In this document: in pieces, positions 39,245 through 48,655 of the stretch
Layout: every line of letters starts with the position of its first letter
How positions within the stretch are numbered: position 1 is the stretch's first letter
Assembly (NCBI GenBank): GCA_008973525.1
Contig: WACJ01000502.1
Span: forward strand, 248,001 to 312,000
DNA from: Stenopsyche tienmushanensis
Taxonomy: Eukaryota; Arthropoda; Insecta; Trichoptera; Stenopsychidae
Direction: 5' to 3'
DNA length: 64,000 nucleotides
Notes under the pieces: generated by a model
Seen by the model: the letters and a program-made list of their open reading frames with translations, nothing else
What the model was told of the DNA's origin: nothing
Database searches by the model: none
Made by a program: the position numbers and the translations under genes

Positions 39245-42060
39245 GACGGACACTAGAGCCGTTGGAGCACTTTCGGCACCTCCGCTACGATCACTATTTA
39301 CATGGACGACTGATTCGCGGCCTCCGGGGCCCAGCGGCCGAGAGAGCGGTCCCGCGGCGACCGCCTAGTCGTCGAGCTCGATCACTATCGGGTCGCGGGG
39401 CTGCTCCGTCTCGCTGCGGGCGTTCATCAGCCTCTCGAGCAACCGGCACTTGGGGATCTTGAGCGGGATCGACTCGGCGAGGAGCCGCTCGACCTCGGCC
39501 GCGCGCGCCTCGAGCGTGCTCGACTCGAGCAGCGCGCGCGCCGAGGACGTCCACCGGTCGAAGCTGTTTATGCGGTACTTCATCGTGCGGATCATCAGAT
39601 GCAGCTCGTCCAGGTCGTACCGGTAGTTGAGCAGGAGCGTCTCCGGCGGGCACTCGCAGGCCTCCTCCGCGTGGTCGAGGCAGACCATCACCGAGCAGGT
39701 CTCGCAGGCGAGCGCCGAGAGGAAACAGGTGGTCTTGCAGACCTCGCAGAGGCGCTCGTCGTCCGGCAACAGCTCGAAGTGGCGGCGCGCCGCCCGGCGG
39801 ACGCCGCGCTCGGAGAGCCTGCCGCGCTGCCTCGTCTCCGCGCGGACGGTCGTCACGAGCTCGCGGTAGGCGGGCACCGCCGTCGCGAGCTCGAGCGCGT
39901 CCGCCACGAGGCCCATCTTGCACACGAGCTCCTCGTGCGAGAACACGCAGAAGCGCTTCAGGTTCTTGTAGTGGAGCACGCACTCGCGCCCCACCGACAG
40001 CCAGTCGGGCGGGGCGAAGTTGACCGCCTCGGCGAAGTTGTAGCCCTGGTTGAAGCCCGCATGATAGGAGCGCGGAAACGTGACCACGAACTCGCCGGCG
40101 CTTTGGTCCGTCCGATAGATGGGCACGCCAGCCTCCTGGAGCACGTTCGGGTTGAGGATCGTCACGAGCTGGTGCAGCAGGTCCGGCTGCGAGCGGAACA
40201 GCTCCGGCGTCACGTCCCTCATCGTGCTCTCGAGCAGCTCGGCACTGTCCCCGGGCACGCCGTACCAAGTCTTGCGCTCGCCCCAGTGGAGGTAGTTGAT
40301 CGAGTAGCTCCAGTGGTCTTCGTTGTGCCAGCAGAAGGCCGAGAAGCACATGCCGACGTACATCCACGGAACGGTCATGCCGGAGATGTCGTCGTTGATG
40401 AACCTGAGCACGGACCCGTCGAGGACGGGCAGGTTGTTCAGGTTCCAGCCGGAGTCGACGTACTCCTGGTCGCCGGGAAACAGGTTGATGGACGACTTGG
40501 TAGGGAAACCGGAACCGTGGTCCATCGAGTGCAGGTCCGCGCCGTACTCGACGGTCACGTCTTCCTCCGTCGAGGAGACGATCCGCCAGAACTCGCGCTC
40601 GGCGGACGCCGGCGCGACCAGGTGGCCCGGCATGCCGAAGTAGTCCGTCTTGAAGCGATCGGCCATCTCGCCGAACTGCTGCAGCGTGTACTCCTTCTCG
40701 GCCTGCGCGAAGCCGAAGGCGTCGATGGGCTTCCCCATCTCGCCGGCGATGCACGAGCGGCACTGCCACCTCGTCTGGGGCGGGCGCTCCAGCGGCGGCG
40801 ACAGACAGCGCGCGTGGTATGTCTCGCAGCAGCCCCCGCACACGATCATGTCCTGCTCGGGGGTCTCCCTCCGGCACACGGCGCACGCGTGCACCGCGAG
40901 CGGGTCCACCTCCAGCTTGGGCCGCTTCGCCTCCTTCTTGTCGTCCACGGCGAGCTCCTCGCAGACGGCCATCTTGGGCCCGGCGCCGTAGCTCGCGAGC
41001 CGCCTGAGCTCCCGACTGCACTTCTTCAGTCTCGCTGGGTCCGGCTCGAAGTCGGACCCCGTCTTCGTCTTGCGGAGCCGCCTCGAAGCGCGCTCGGCCG
41101 TCCGCGGCGGCGTCGGCTTCTCGTCCTCCTCCTTCTTCGGCACCGAAGGGCCCTCTCCCTCGTCTTTGACCTCGCGCTTCGGCGAGTCGGGCGCCCTCCA
41201 GAACGCGTCGAACGGCAGCAGCACCTTCTCGTAAGCCGTCCTAGCGGCGTAGGCGGCCGGGTAACCCCCGCCGAGCCCGAGGAAGGAGGCGATCTTCTGC
41301 CATTTTTTTGATGCGTTGCACTCCTCGTAGCCGCCGTCGATGCGCACGGCGTTATACAGCCCGAAGAGATCTAGGCGCTTGCCGTCGTGGATCGGATTCT
41401 TGCACGGGAAGCCGCGCAGGTCCCAGAACTTGCGCAGGCGGTCCTCGAAGTGCAGCCGCAGACGCGTCAGCGCCTCGAGCTCGTTGAGGCGCTGCACGCG
41501 CGGCACGAAGCGCAGCGAGTCGACGTCCAGCGCGAAGGGCGGCTGCCACCGATCCGGGGGCCTTATCTTGCAGATGCCGCAGTGCTCCGCCAGCGGGCGA
41601 ATCTTTGCGATGTACGCCAGCGGGTCCCGGAACTCCTCGCGCGACGGCTCGAAGACGGGCGCCTCCGGAGGCGGCGAGAAGTCCCATTCCTCGCGCGGCG
41701 CAAAGGCCGCGCGGAGAGCGCGCTCGAGCGACATCGGGCGCGCTTCTCACCCTACGGAGGGCTACGTGACGACGGGCGCGACCGCATCGCGCGTCCGAAC
41801 CCCCCCGCGACGACCGCCCGCCGCCCCGCCACCGGCGCACTCCGCAGGCGCGACGCACCGCACAGCTGAGCGCCGTCGACTGTCGCCGTCGCCGTCGCCG
41901 CCGTCGACGCTCGCGCCCCGCGCGACTCGATCGGCCCGCTCGATCTTCCGCGTTCCGCCGACGCCCCTACGATTCGATCGCGCACCCTATCGAACGACGA
42001 ATTCCTACATCGAGTCCCGCGACGTCTTTGCGGAAATCGATAAACAGATACACGGAAACT
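39245..42060. other. Sharply bounded GC-rich, CpG-rich island
   Basis: The base composition jumps from AT-rich to strongly GC-rich at about 39245 and back at about 42060. The block covers the KDM5 coding region, about 110 bp after its stop and about 310 bp before its start, so it is a property of the whole locus and not only of codon use. CpG dinucleotides are abundant throughout, which argues against heavy germline CpG methylation here. No other gene in the window is GC-rich. Confidence 0.85.
39365..41734 (-). CDS. Intronless, C-terminally shortened KDM5 (JARID1/Lid) histone H3K4 demethylase
   Basis: One uninterrupted frame of 789 residues; an in-frame TGA five codons upstream (41749-41747) supports this ATG. 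Modules in KDM5 order: JmjN about 24-65 (PVFEPSREEFRDPLAYI), ARID about 88-178 and PHD 284-328 (C284/C287..C299/C302, H307, C310, C325/C328). JmjC follows at about 437-603 with C5HC2 zinc finger from C663 to about 715. The iron-binding triad H470, E472 and H558 and the 2-oxoglutarate lysine K488 are present, so H3K4me2/3 demethylase activity in the nucleus is plausible. KDM5 proteins normally exceed 1,400 residues. This one stops inside the start of the PLU-1 region and lacks the later PHD fingers, ending EQPRDPIVIELDD. It has no introns and GC-saturated third positions, unlike all neighbours. This suggests a retrocopy kept open, although no poly-A tail or target duplication remains. Long open frames on the other strand are shadows caused by GC bias. 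Confidence 0.93.
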   Translation of the reverse strand: MSLERALRAAFAPREEWDFSPPPEAPVFEPSREEFRDPLAYIAKIRPLAEHCGICKIRPPDRWQPPFALDVDSLRFVPRVQRLNELEALTRLRLHFEDRLRKFWDLRGFPCKNPIHDGKRLDLFGLYNAVRIDGGYEECNASKKWQKIASFLGLGGGYPAAYAARTAYEKVLLPFDAFWRAPDSPKREVKDEGEGPSVPKKEEDEKPTPPRTAERASRRLRKTKTGSDFEPDPARLKKCSRELRRLASYGAGPKMAVCEELAVDDKKEAKRPKLEVDPLAVHACAVCRRETPEQDMIVCGGCCETYHARCLSPPLERPPQTRWQCRSCIAGEMGKPIDAFGFAQAEKEYTLQQFGEMADRFKTDYFGMPGHLVAPASAEREFWRIVSSTEEDVTVEYGADLHSMDHGSGFPTKSSINLFPGDQEYVDSGWNLNNLPVLDGSVLRFINDDISGMTVPWMYVGMCFSAFCWHNEDHWSYSINYLHWGERKTWYGVPGDSAELLESTMRDVTPELFRSQPDLLHQLVTILNPNVLQEAGVPIYRTDQSAGEFVVTFPRSYHAGFNQGYNFAEAVNFAPPDWLSVGRECVLHYKNLKRFCVFSHEELVCKMGLVADALELATAVPAYRELVTTVRAETRQRGRLSERGVRRAARRHFELLPDDERLCEVCKTTCFLSALACETCSVMVCLDHAEEACECPPETLLLNYRYDLDELHLMIRTMKYRINSFDRWTSSARALLESSTLEARAAEVERLLAESIPLKIPKCRLLERLMNARSETEQPRDPIVIELDD

Positions 42061-42393
42061 CACTGACGCACACCCGACCGAGTTCGGACCGGATCTATGA
42101 ATCCTTATTTCGCGGATGAACGCAGCGCATTTTCTCTCTACCTGCCATAGAAATTCAACATTCTATATTTAACCACGCGATAATGTACGAGCAAACCGCA
42201 TTCAATTTTGGGCGTGATAAAACATCCATGCGGATATTAAAAAAATCAATGCCATCCGCATCGTTAATATGCGCGATTGTAATTAATATTTTTGAGAAAC
42301 GAATGCGAAGACTAAAAAATCCCCCATTGCTTAAAATTAAAATAAACAATGAAAAATAATATCACTTTCACCGGTTGAAAAGAGTAGTCCTTC
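41735..42393. promoter_or_regulatory. Divergent intergenic region between KDM5-like gene and mRpL38
   Basis: The two start codons face away from each other across 659 bp. The KDM5-proximal half (to about 42060) is GC- and CpG-rich with repeated CGTCGC units near 41880-41905. The mRpL38-proximal half is AT-rich. The layout permits a shared bidirectional promoter, but the composition break suggests that each gene has its own. No TATA box is obvious at either start. Confidence 0.4.
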
Positions 42394-44614
42394 ATGGCCG
42401 TCAACTTCGGTCTTAAGACAAGTGTCAAAATGTGGATCCGGGCGGTCGGATTCATCGAAGCTCGATGTCTCGTGCGATGCCAGCGCCGATGGGGTCACCG
42501 CATGAGAGGGTTACCCCCGACGGAAGCACGGACCATCCGACAGCGCCTCGATGAATTGAACGCCGTCGACCCCTTTTACAAACAGAAGATCAACATCGGT
42601 CTTCCAGTTTTGAGGTTAAGCACCTTTGCCGTCTCCGGCGCTCGAGTTATACGCTGATCTGAAGTCTTAAATCAAACAGACGTTCCTTGAGTAGTTCCAA
42701 ATAATAAGAAATCAATGAATAATATTAATTTTATATCCCTGACCTAAGGGAATATTAAAAATATCTCAACAGTTATCTTAACACATCTCGAGCGGGGTTT
42801 GTAATTCTAGCCACGCGCACGGCTGATGATATTCAGCGGAAGGGGTAGTTCTATCCGTTTCACAGATTTAACTTTATAAGTGAAAAGGCTTTTTACTCAA
42901 CATATTTTATATGGCTATTGTACTTTTTTTTGTACAAATGTCCAAATTATATTCTAATAAATTATATTATTTGTTGGTTTAACACTTTTTAATGTGCGTT
43001 ACAATTTGGCAGACAATATTAAGTGAATTTCGTGCACAAAAAATATGATTGACGAATTACATGTGTAGGTTTTGCAATATTCTCCTTCACAGAGATGAAT
43101 GTCTCGATAACTATCATACCTTATCTCGATACTAGGATCTTTTTAAAGGAAACACCTACATTTTGAGTTTTGTTATTATTTATGAGTAGAATACTTTATA
43201 TGTACAATAAGTTTTATTAAATTAAATATTATTACACTTTTGACATACTACAATGTGCATAACATATAAATTATTATCAACAAAACAAGGTTATCCTACT
43301 AATTTAACATTTTGTATTCTAAATATTAATCAAAGATAATCTAGAACGACTATGTAAAATACTGAATAACCAAAATGTGACTATTAAAATGGTATATCCT
43401 AAAATATTCTGAATTATTCTAATTAAAAAATATATATTTTAGACCGTCTAGATCTTTGGAACTCACTGAAAGACTACAACATCTCAAAGAAAGTAGAAAG
43501 AACATCGAGCTAGAAAAACAAGCAAGAAACCACGAATTGAAAGTAGATCTGAACGATGTCAATATTGAATGGCTCAAATACAATGGTCCTCATCACATTA
43601 AAAAGATTGCAGAGCACTATAGCGTCTATGAACATCTCTACAATGAAGGTTACTTTGTGCCGAGAGTGCCCTTAAAGATCCTCTATGACGTTGGCAATGG
43701 TCTCTGTTCTCCCGTTTACTATGGAAATGTTGTCAAACCCTCGGAAGCGAAAACTGCTCCGAGCGTGACATACGAAGCGGAAAAAAATACTCTGTGGACT
43801 TTGATCCTTACCAACTTAGACGGAAATCTTACGGACTCCAATAAAGAATACGTACATTGGTGTGTATCGAATATAACTGGGAATGATGTAGAAAATGGAG
43901 AAACAATAGTCGACTACCTTAGGCCTATTCCCCCTAAAGGAACCGGTTATCATAGATACGTATTTGTCTTGTACAAACAGGAGGAGAGAGTCAATTATGA
44001 TATTAAAAAAGGTAATACAATTTTAAACATTTCAAATTGTATGATCAATTACATTTATTATTTTTTTCAATCTAACAATATTTTATTTCACATTCAGTAG
44101 TCGGAGATTCGTCACTCGAGGATCGTACATTCGTAACTAGAGAATGGTACAAAAAATATCAAGATGCAATAACTCCAGCAGGTCTCGCATTCTTTCAGTC
44201 CGATTGGGATTCTACGTTGACTAGTTTCTACCATAAAACTTTAAACATGAAAGAACCTAGTAATTATTTTTTATATATTCATCGCATAAAATAATATTAA
44301 GCTTTACAATATAATGTAATGTTTTGCTTTCTTTTTCAGTTTACGAGTACGATTTCCCCAAACCTTACATTCGGCCTCAAGTATGGTTCCCCAAAAAGCA
44401 ACCTTTCAATCTCTACATGGACAAGTACAGAGACCCTAAACAAATTTCTAAAGAATATTTCTTAAGAAAACTCAAAACAGAACATCCATTTTTGAAACCA
44501 GAGCCGCCTTTAAAATATCCCAATGCCATCCCATTCCCTAAATCAATGCCATCATGGTTGAAATTCCACGAAAAGAAGATGCGATTGAATATAGGGCGTG
44601 TTAATGATGTTTAA
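42394..44614 (+). CDS. mRpL38: Mitochondrial ribosomal protein L38 (large subunit), 4 exons
   Basis: Exons 42394-42614, 43443-44011, 44098-44259 and 44340-44614 join with closing phases to give 408 residues, near the usual ~380-415. The N-terminus is rich in Arg and Lys without acidic residues at first, as for a mitochondrial import signal, and DPFYKQKINIGLP matches the conserved segment before the globular domain. A charged helical stretch (ELTERLQHLKESRKNIELEK) follows. Then comes a PEBP-like fold from about residue 150, with FVPRVPLKILYDVGN, SPVYYGN, VTYEAEKNTLWTLILTNLDG and EYVHWCVSNI. The C-terminus has TPAGLAFFQSDWD and DKYRDPKQ. L38 sits at the central protuberance of the mitochondrial large subunit. 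The gene shows no oddity apart from facing the KDM5-like gene. Confidence 0.95.
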
Positions 44615-45638
44615 TTATAATAATATATAAGTGTTTTAGAAATTAAAACTTAGTTTTGTTAATTTAGCCTGTATTATTTATTTTTTTGCGTTCCTAAAAC
44701 TAAAATTCGTAAAATATCCTTCTTTTGAAGTGCATTTAAATTTTTCTTTATTTTTAAAAAATCTTTACCATTTCATTCACTGAACTAAGTGAATTTTCCT
44801 ATTATAAAATTATTTAGTCCTTATTGCAAGATGCTACATTTTAACATTTCAATATCCTTGTTAATTTTATAACTGTTGAGACTTCGTTTAACAATATTCA
44901 GTTATCTAAAATGATATCAGGATTTTAACTCCCAGAGGTCCGTGTGAACAGATGTGTGTCTCAAAAATACTACGCAAGAGTCCGGGCTAACAGATCTGTG
45001 CATCTCTTCGAGTCTAAGTTTATACACAAAAAAACAAGAAATATAACAAGAATTGTTTAAAAATATTCGAGAGTTGGGAATGAATGCTTATGTAATAAAG
45101 CAGATGTTTATTTTCGGTTTTACCATAGATCAACAAAAGTAAAATAGTAATCGTCGCTGGGAAAGAAAGGGGCTGGTATCCAGTTAGTTTATTTTTTATT
45201 AATGTACATTATAGCAACCTTTTATAGCCATTTATTATTAATTTATTACTAATTAATCTAATTTTACAGTTGTTGAACCGTTTCCTAGCGATCCTCGGTT
45301 AAGAAACACTGATTCAATCATATGTTCATATGTATAAAACCATACCGAAGGCTTTACTGAAAAAAATAATGATATATATCAATCGGTTAAATAGTTATCG
45401 TAATTTGAAGGTGTGCGCAAGAAATGTGCCGTTTGCATGAAAATCGGCTGGCTCCACAGACCTCTACGAGTTAAGAATGTTCTTTAAGATCTCAATAGAT
45501 AACGTTCCAGCAATTATAATATACTGGTTTAATTTAAAATAATAAAATGGAAATGTACTGAGCCTCATAGCTTAACCTTTTCGTTAGTGAGCAAATTTAA
45601 AATCGATGAAGTCGTTGTTGTCATAATCACTTTACACC
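44615..45638. other. mRpL38 3' flank
   Basis: AT-rich DNA with an ATTAAA at 44642-44647 that could serve as polyadenylation signal for mRpL38. No further gene or repeat was recognised. Confidence 0.4.
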
Positions 45639-45690
45639 GATTACTTTCTGTCAGCTCCTAATCATTATTAGGAGCTGACAGAAAGTAATC
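45639..45690. repeat. Perfect 24-bp inverted repeat with 4-base loop
   Basis: The left arm starts GATTACTTTCTGTCAGCTCC and is followed by TAAT, the loop is CATT (45663-45666), and the right arm is the exact reverse complement (45667-45690). There is no mismatch in 24 pairs. Sequence outside the arms does not pair. It lies 1.0 kb after mRpL38 in non-coding DNA. The loop is too short for a typical microRNA precursor and perfection suggests recent origin or a foldback (cruciform) structure. Confidence 0.9.
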
Positions 45691-46157
45691 TCAATTCGAG
45701 GCAGAGTCAATTGTAAATGAACACTTCATACATACAAGAGCACTTCCTTTCTTTACATAAACAATGCACAAAAAATCGATTCATTTGCTCTTCCTTTAGC
45801 AGGAAATGATAATTGGACAAAGACTCATTCATCACGCAGCGAAGAATGGCAGGCAGTTAAAAAAAAACATGGTCGTCACACAATATCCAGTCATTTTTTT
45901 GCGTAAACAAATAACACACTTGAAATCGAAATCATTATAAGTCGATAAATTTGGGCTTAACGATCTATACAATCATGCGGTGCATATGAAGAAGCTATCC
46001 GTCTCAGTCTCCCGAACTGCGCTAAGTTCTCTCTGTCTCTGTCCGCCTCGGAGCTTCAATGCAAAAGAGTGCTCTTTCTGAATAGTGAAGGTCAAAACGG
46101 ATATTTCCGTAAGTACTCCCATACAGGTTAATGGTTAAATCGGAAGATTTCATAGAT
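45691..46157. other. Intergenic spacer without recognised features
   Basis: No coding sequence identified. A patch near 45990-46100 has somewhat higher G+C than its surroundings but has no recognisable content. Confidence 0.4.
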
Positions 46158-47102
46158 CAGGGTTCTTCGACCTTTCATTGCCTTCAAAATCTTTCCTATT
46201 ATATTTCTGAAAGGAGCAAAGAATAGAGAAATTCAAATGCATTTGATTTTTTTATCAAAAATATAAGAAAACTGCCATTAAAATATCTACTGATAACCAA
46301 CTAAATGGCTTTTCACCAATCCTTTTTTTGTTATAAAATCATATGAATTCTTGGAATATTCCAGTATTGAAATTCAAGATAGCATTTTCCTGTCTAAATT
46401 ACTGGACCATAGTCCATCTTCAGTTGATATCAAATATGATCATTACATTAAATATTCCTGCCCAGTACTGGGCTGCAAACAGTATACCAAATTTCAAGAA
46501 ATTCAGTCAGTTTCCTTCTTAAAAGAATGATTTTGCAAAGGAGTTATGATACTCGGCTAAATTATTAACGGTCCAACTCGGCCTCACTAGAACATTTTTT
46601 GGATAAGGAAACTCGCATATATGGCAGACATATTTAGTCTACTTAATGACCTTAACCTTGTACAAATATCTTTAAACTGAGAAATAAGGTCGATGCATTT
46701 AAAAAGAAACTGGTTCTTTGGGATTGTCGCGTACAAATGGAGAATTTTGCTTCAGTTTTCGATATCAGTGGATGATTAATATCTATCTTTAAGCTGTAAA
46801 TTTATTAATGTCGTTTTCAATAACCTATTCATGCGAAAAAACATTTTCGTCCATGTCCTCAATAAAATCGAAAAAATCACACTGCAGCAAAGAATATCCA
46901 ATGTATTAGCAAAGATGCAACAGCAGGTTTCGCATTAATTTATTGAAAGAAAAAACCATTGTTAATTTATCAATGTTATGATAAATGATAAAATTAAAAA
47001 AATATTACATAATTACATAAATTTCTATTACAGTATTAGTGGCCCGCAAAAGAATTTCCTTTTTTTACCGGTCCGCTGATGTAAAAATGTTGAGGAACAC
47101 TG
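46158..47102 (+). mobile_element. hAT transposon relic with transposase C-terminal remnant
   Basis: The left end CAGGGTTCTTCGACCTTT and the right end, read on the other strand, CAGTGTTCCTCAACATTT form hAT-type inverted repeats. On the + strand the interior encodes RKLAYMADIF.LLNDLNL and, with a frame change, TYSCEKTFSSMSSIKSKKSH. These are typical of the ZBED-related hAT transposase C-terminal half and dimerisation region. Stops abound. The flanking 8-mers do not match, so the ends may have decayed. At about 46519-46560 it carries a segment similar to the piggyBac-like elements at 47264 and 51346. Confidence 0.75.
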
Positions 47103-47263
47103 CGTTACAGTATTAGGATGTTAACAGTCACCATTGACATCAATCCATGCCATTTTCTCTTTTACAATCTCATTTTTATCCTTACCTATACGTTTCTTTT
47201 ACTAGCCCCTAATCTGTGACACGTTAATAAGCTTGATAACGAATCAGGCTCAATAAATGTACC

Positions 47264-47832
47264 TTAACACTATTGATAGCACACAATATTCATTAATTTA
47301 TTCGGAATATTTCTTAATGTTCAACTTGCATGGCATCTGCTTTCTGTTGTTCAGCTATTTTTGCCTATTTATGTGTTGCGAAAATAAAAGGACAGGGTTT
47401 CTGTGCAAACCTGCCAGTTTACTTCTGAAGGAGTAGATTTTGCAAAGGAGTGGTGATACTCGGCTAATGACGCCACTCCAGAACAGTCAAGGGGGAATAA
47501 CAAAATTGGTCAACAATAAGAATAATGTGAGTATCTTAATTATTAAAACAAACGCCTGTGTTCAGGACAATACGAACGAAAGTCGTCTTATTTTTGTTGA
47601 AAGAGCTTAATAGCTTATCCGACAATAGCGATTTCTTTAAAATACGATTTTTTGTTGAATAGCAAGTGTGAACATTAAGTTTCAAGCATGAAGTTTCTAT
47701 AAAAAAAACATATTAAGAATGTTTAGACATGGAGGGATACATTTACGACACGACTTTGCCATCGATGCATGAGTGTATGATAAGACGCAATACACCCGCT
47801 TTGTCTCACAATTTCCGGTCAGATAGGGTTAA
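47264..47832. mobile_element. Short piggyBac-like non-autonomous element, copy A
   Basis: It aligns over most of its length with 51346-51860 (shared TTGATAGCACACAATATTC, CATGGCATCTGCTTTCTGTT, TTTGCAAAGGAGTGGTGATA, CTCGGCTAATGACG and AATAGCTTATCCGACAATA-like blocks). It ends at CAGATAGGGTTAA with a TTAA. At the left the terminal ~60 bases seen in copy B are missing, and the element starts at a TTAA (47264) directly before the common part. No protein of its own is evident. Confidence 0.75.
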
Positions 47833-48655
47833 ATAATCACTGATTAAGTACTCTATTCATTAAACATGTTTCTCTAGAAAAAGAAAAAAAGATGCAACGG
47901 AGGTAATATGTGATAAAAAGAAAAACATCGAAAAGTAAATAACTTCATCAATTAGTTTATTTCACAGACCTTAGGTTTTAAATATACATTGTTTAAAAAT
48001 TATAAAAAAAAAATTATAATTTTCTGAGATTATTCAAATGCTGTAGTGCACTAGTTAAGTTACGATAGTTATTGGATAAGCAAAGAATGTGTTGCCTCAT
48101 TTATCGTTATATTAAGGCTGTAAATATAAACAATATACCTGTTCAACATCCTTACAATAATCATAAAATGTTATTTTATTTTTTAAAATAATATGTAAAT
48201 GGCTAACTTAATCACTTTTCGCCTATGACGATTATAATTAATAATTTATGTACATTTCAAAATAAGTATAAAATATTCATATTAATTATACTTAGCCAAA
48301 TGCTTACACATTTTGTGATTTTGAGCCGATTGTTTCAATATTTTGTCGATTTTGCAATTATTTACGTTGTTATTGCCGGTAGTTTTTCAAAATACTGAAA
48401 CAATTCTTATTTAATTTGTTGACTTGATCAAGAATGACTGTCAAGGATATAAAAACACGAATATAAAAATTACACAAATATTGATAAAGTCATCTTTTAA
48501 GCGCACGCTGACACACATTTTCCATAATTAATATGAATATTAAATCTCAGCTAGTGCTGTCGATTAAGGGTATAACATAAAAGATGAGCAAACAGCAACA
48601 ACCCATCGGAGATAATTAAATAATACTAAAATTAACATGTATTTTTAAATTAAGA
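47833..48655. other. Intergenic spacer, 3' side of Eaf
   Basis: AT-rich, no gene seen. Part of the segment nearest 48655 is presumably the 3' UTR of the minus-strand Eaf gene, but no canonical AATAAA on that strand could be placed with confidence. Confidence 0.35.

Noticed and set aside
39599..41311. 570-codon open frame on the + strand opposite the KDM5-like gene
   Set aside because: It lies fully antisense to a well supported gene. It has Arg/Val/Leu/His-rich low-complexity composition and no domain, and its length follows from the scarcity of stops in GC-rich DNA. The 575-codon minus-strand frame at 39294-41021 is rejected for the same reason.
41340..42119. 259-codon + strand frame overlapping the KDM5 start and its upstream region
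   Set aside because: GC-bias shadow with Arg/Ser/Pro-rich content; no similarity to any family and no splice context.
45639..45690. microRNA precursor
   Set aside because: Perfect 24-bp arms with a 4-base loop and no extended stem do not fit a canonical precursor; reported as a foldback only.
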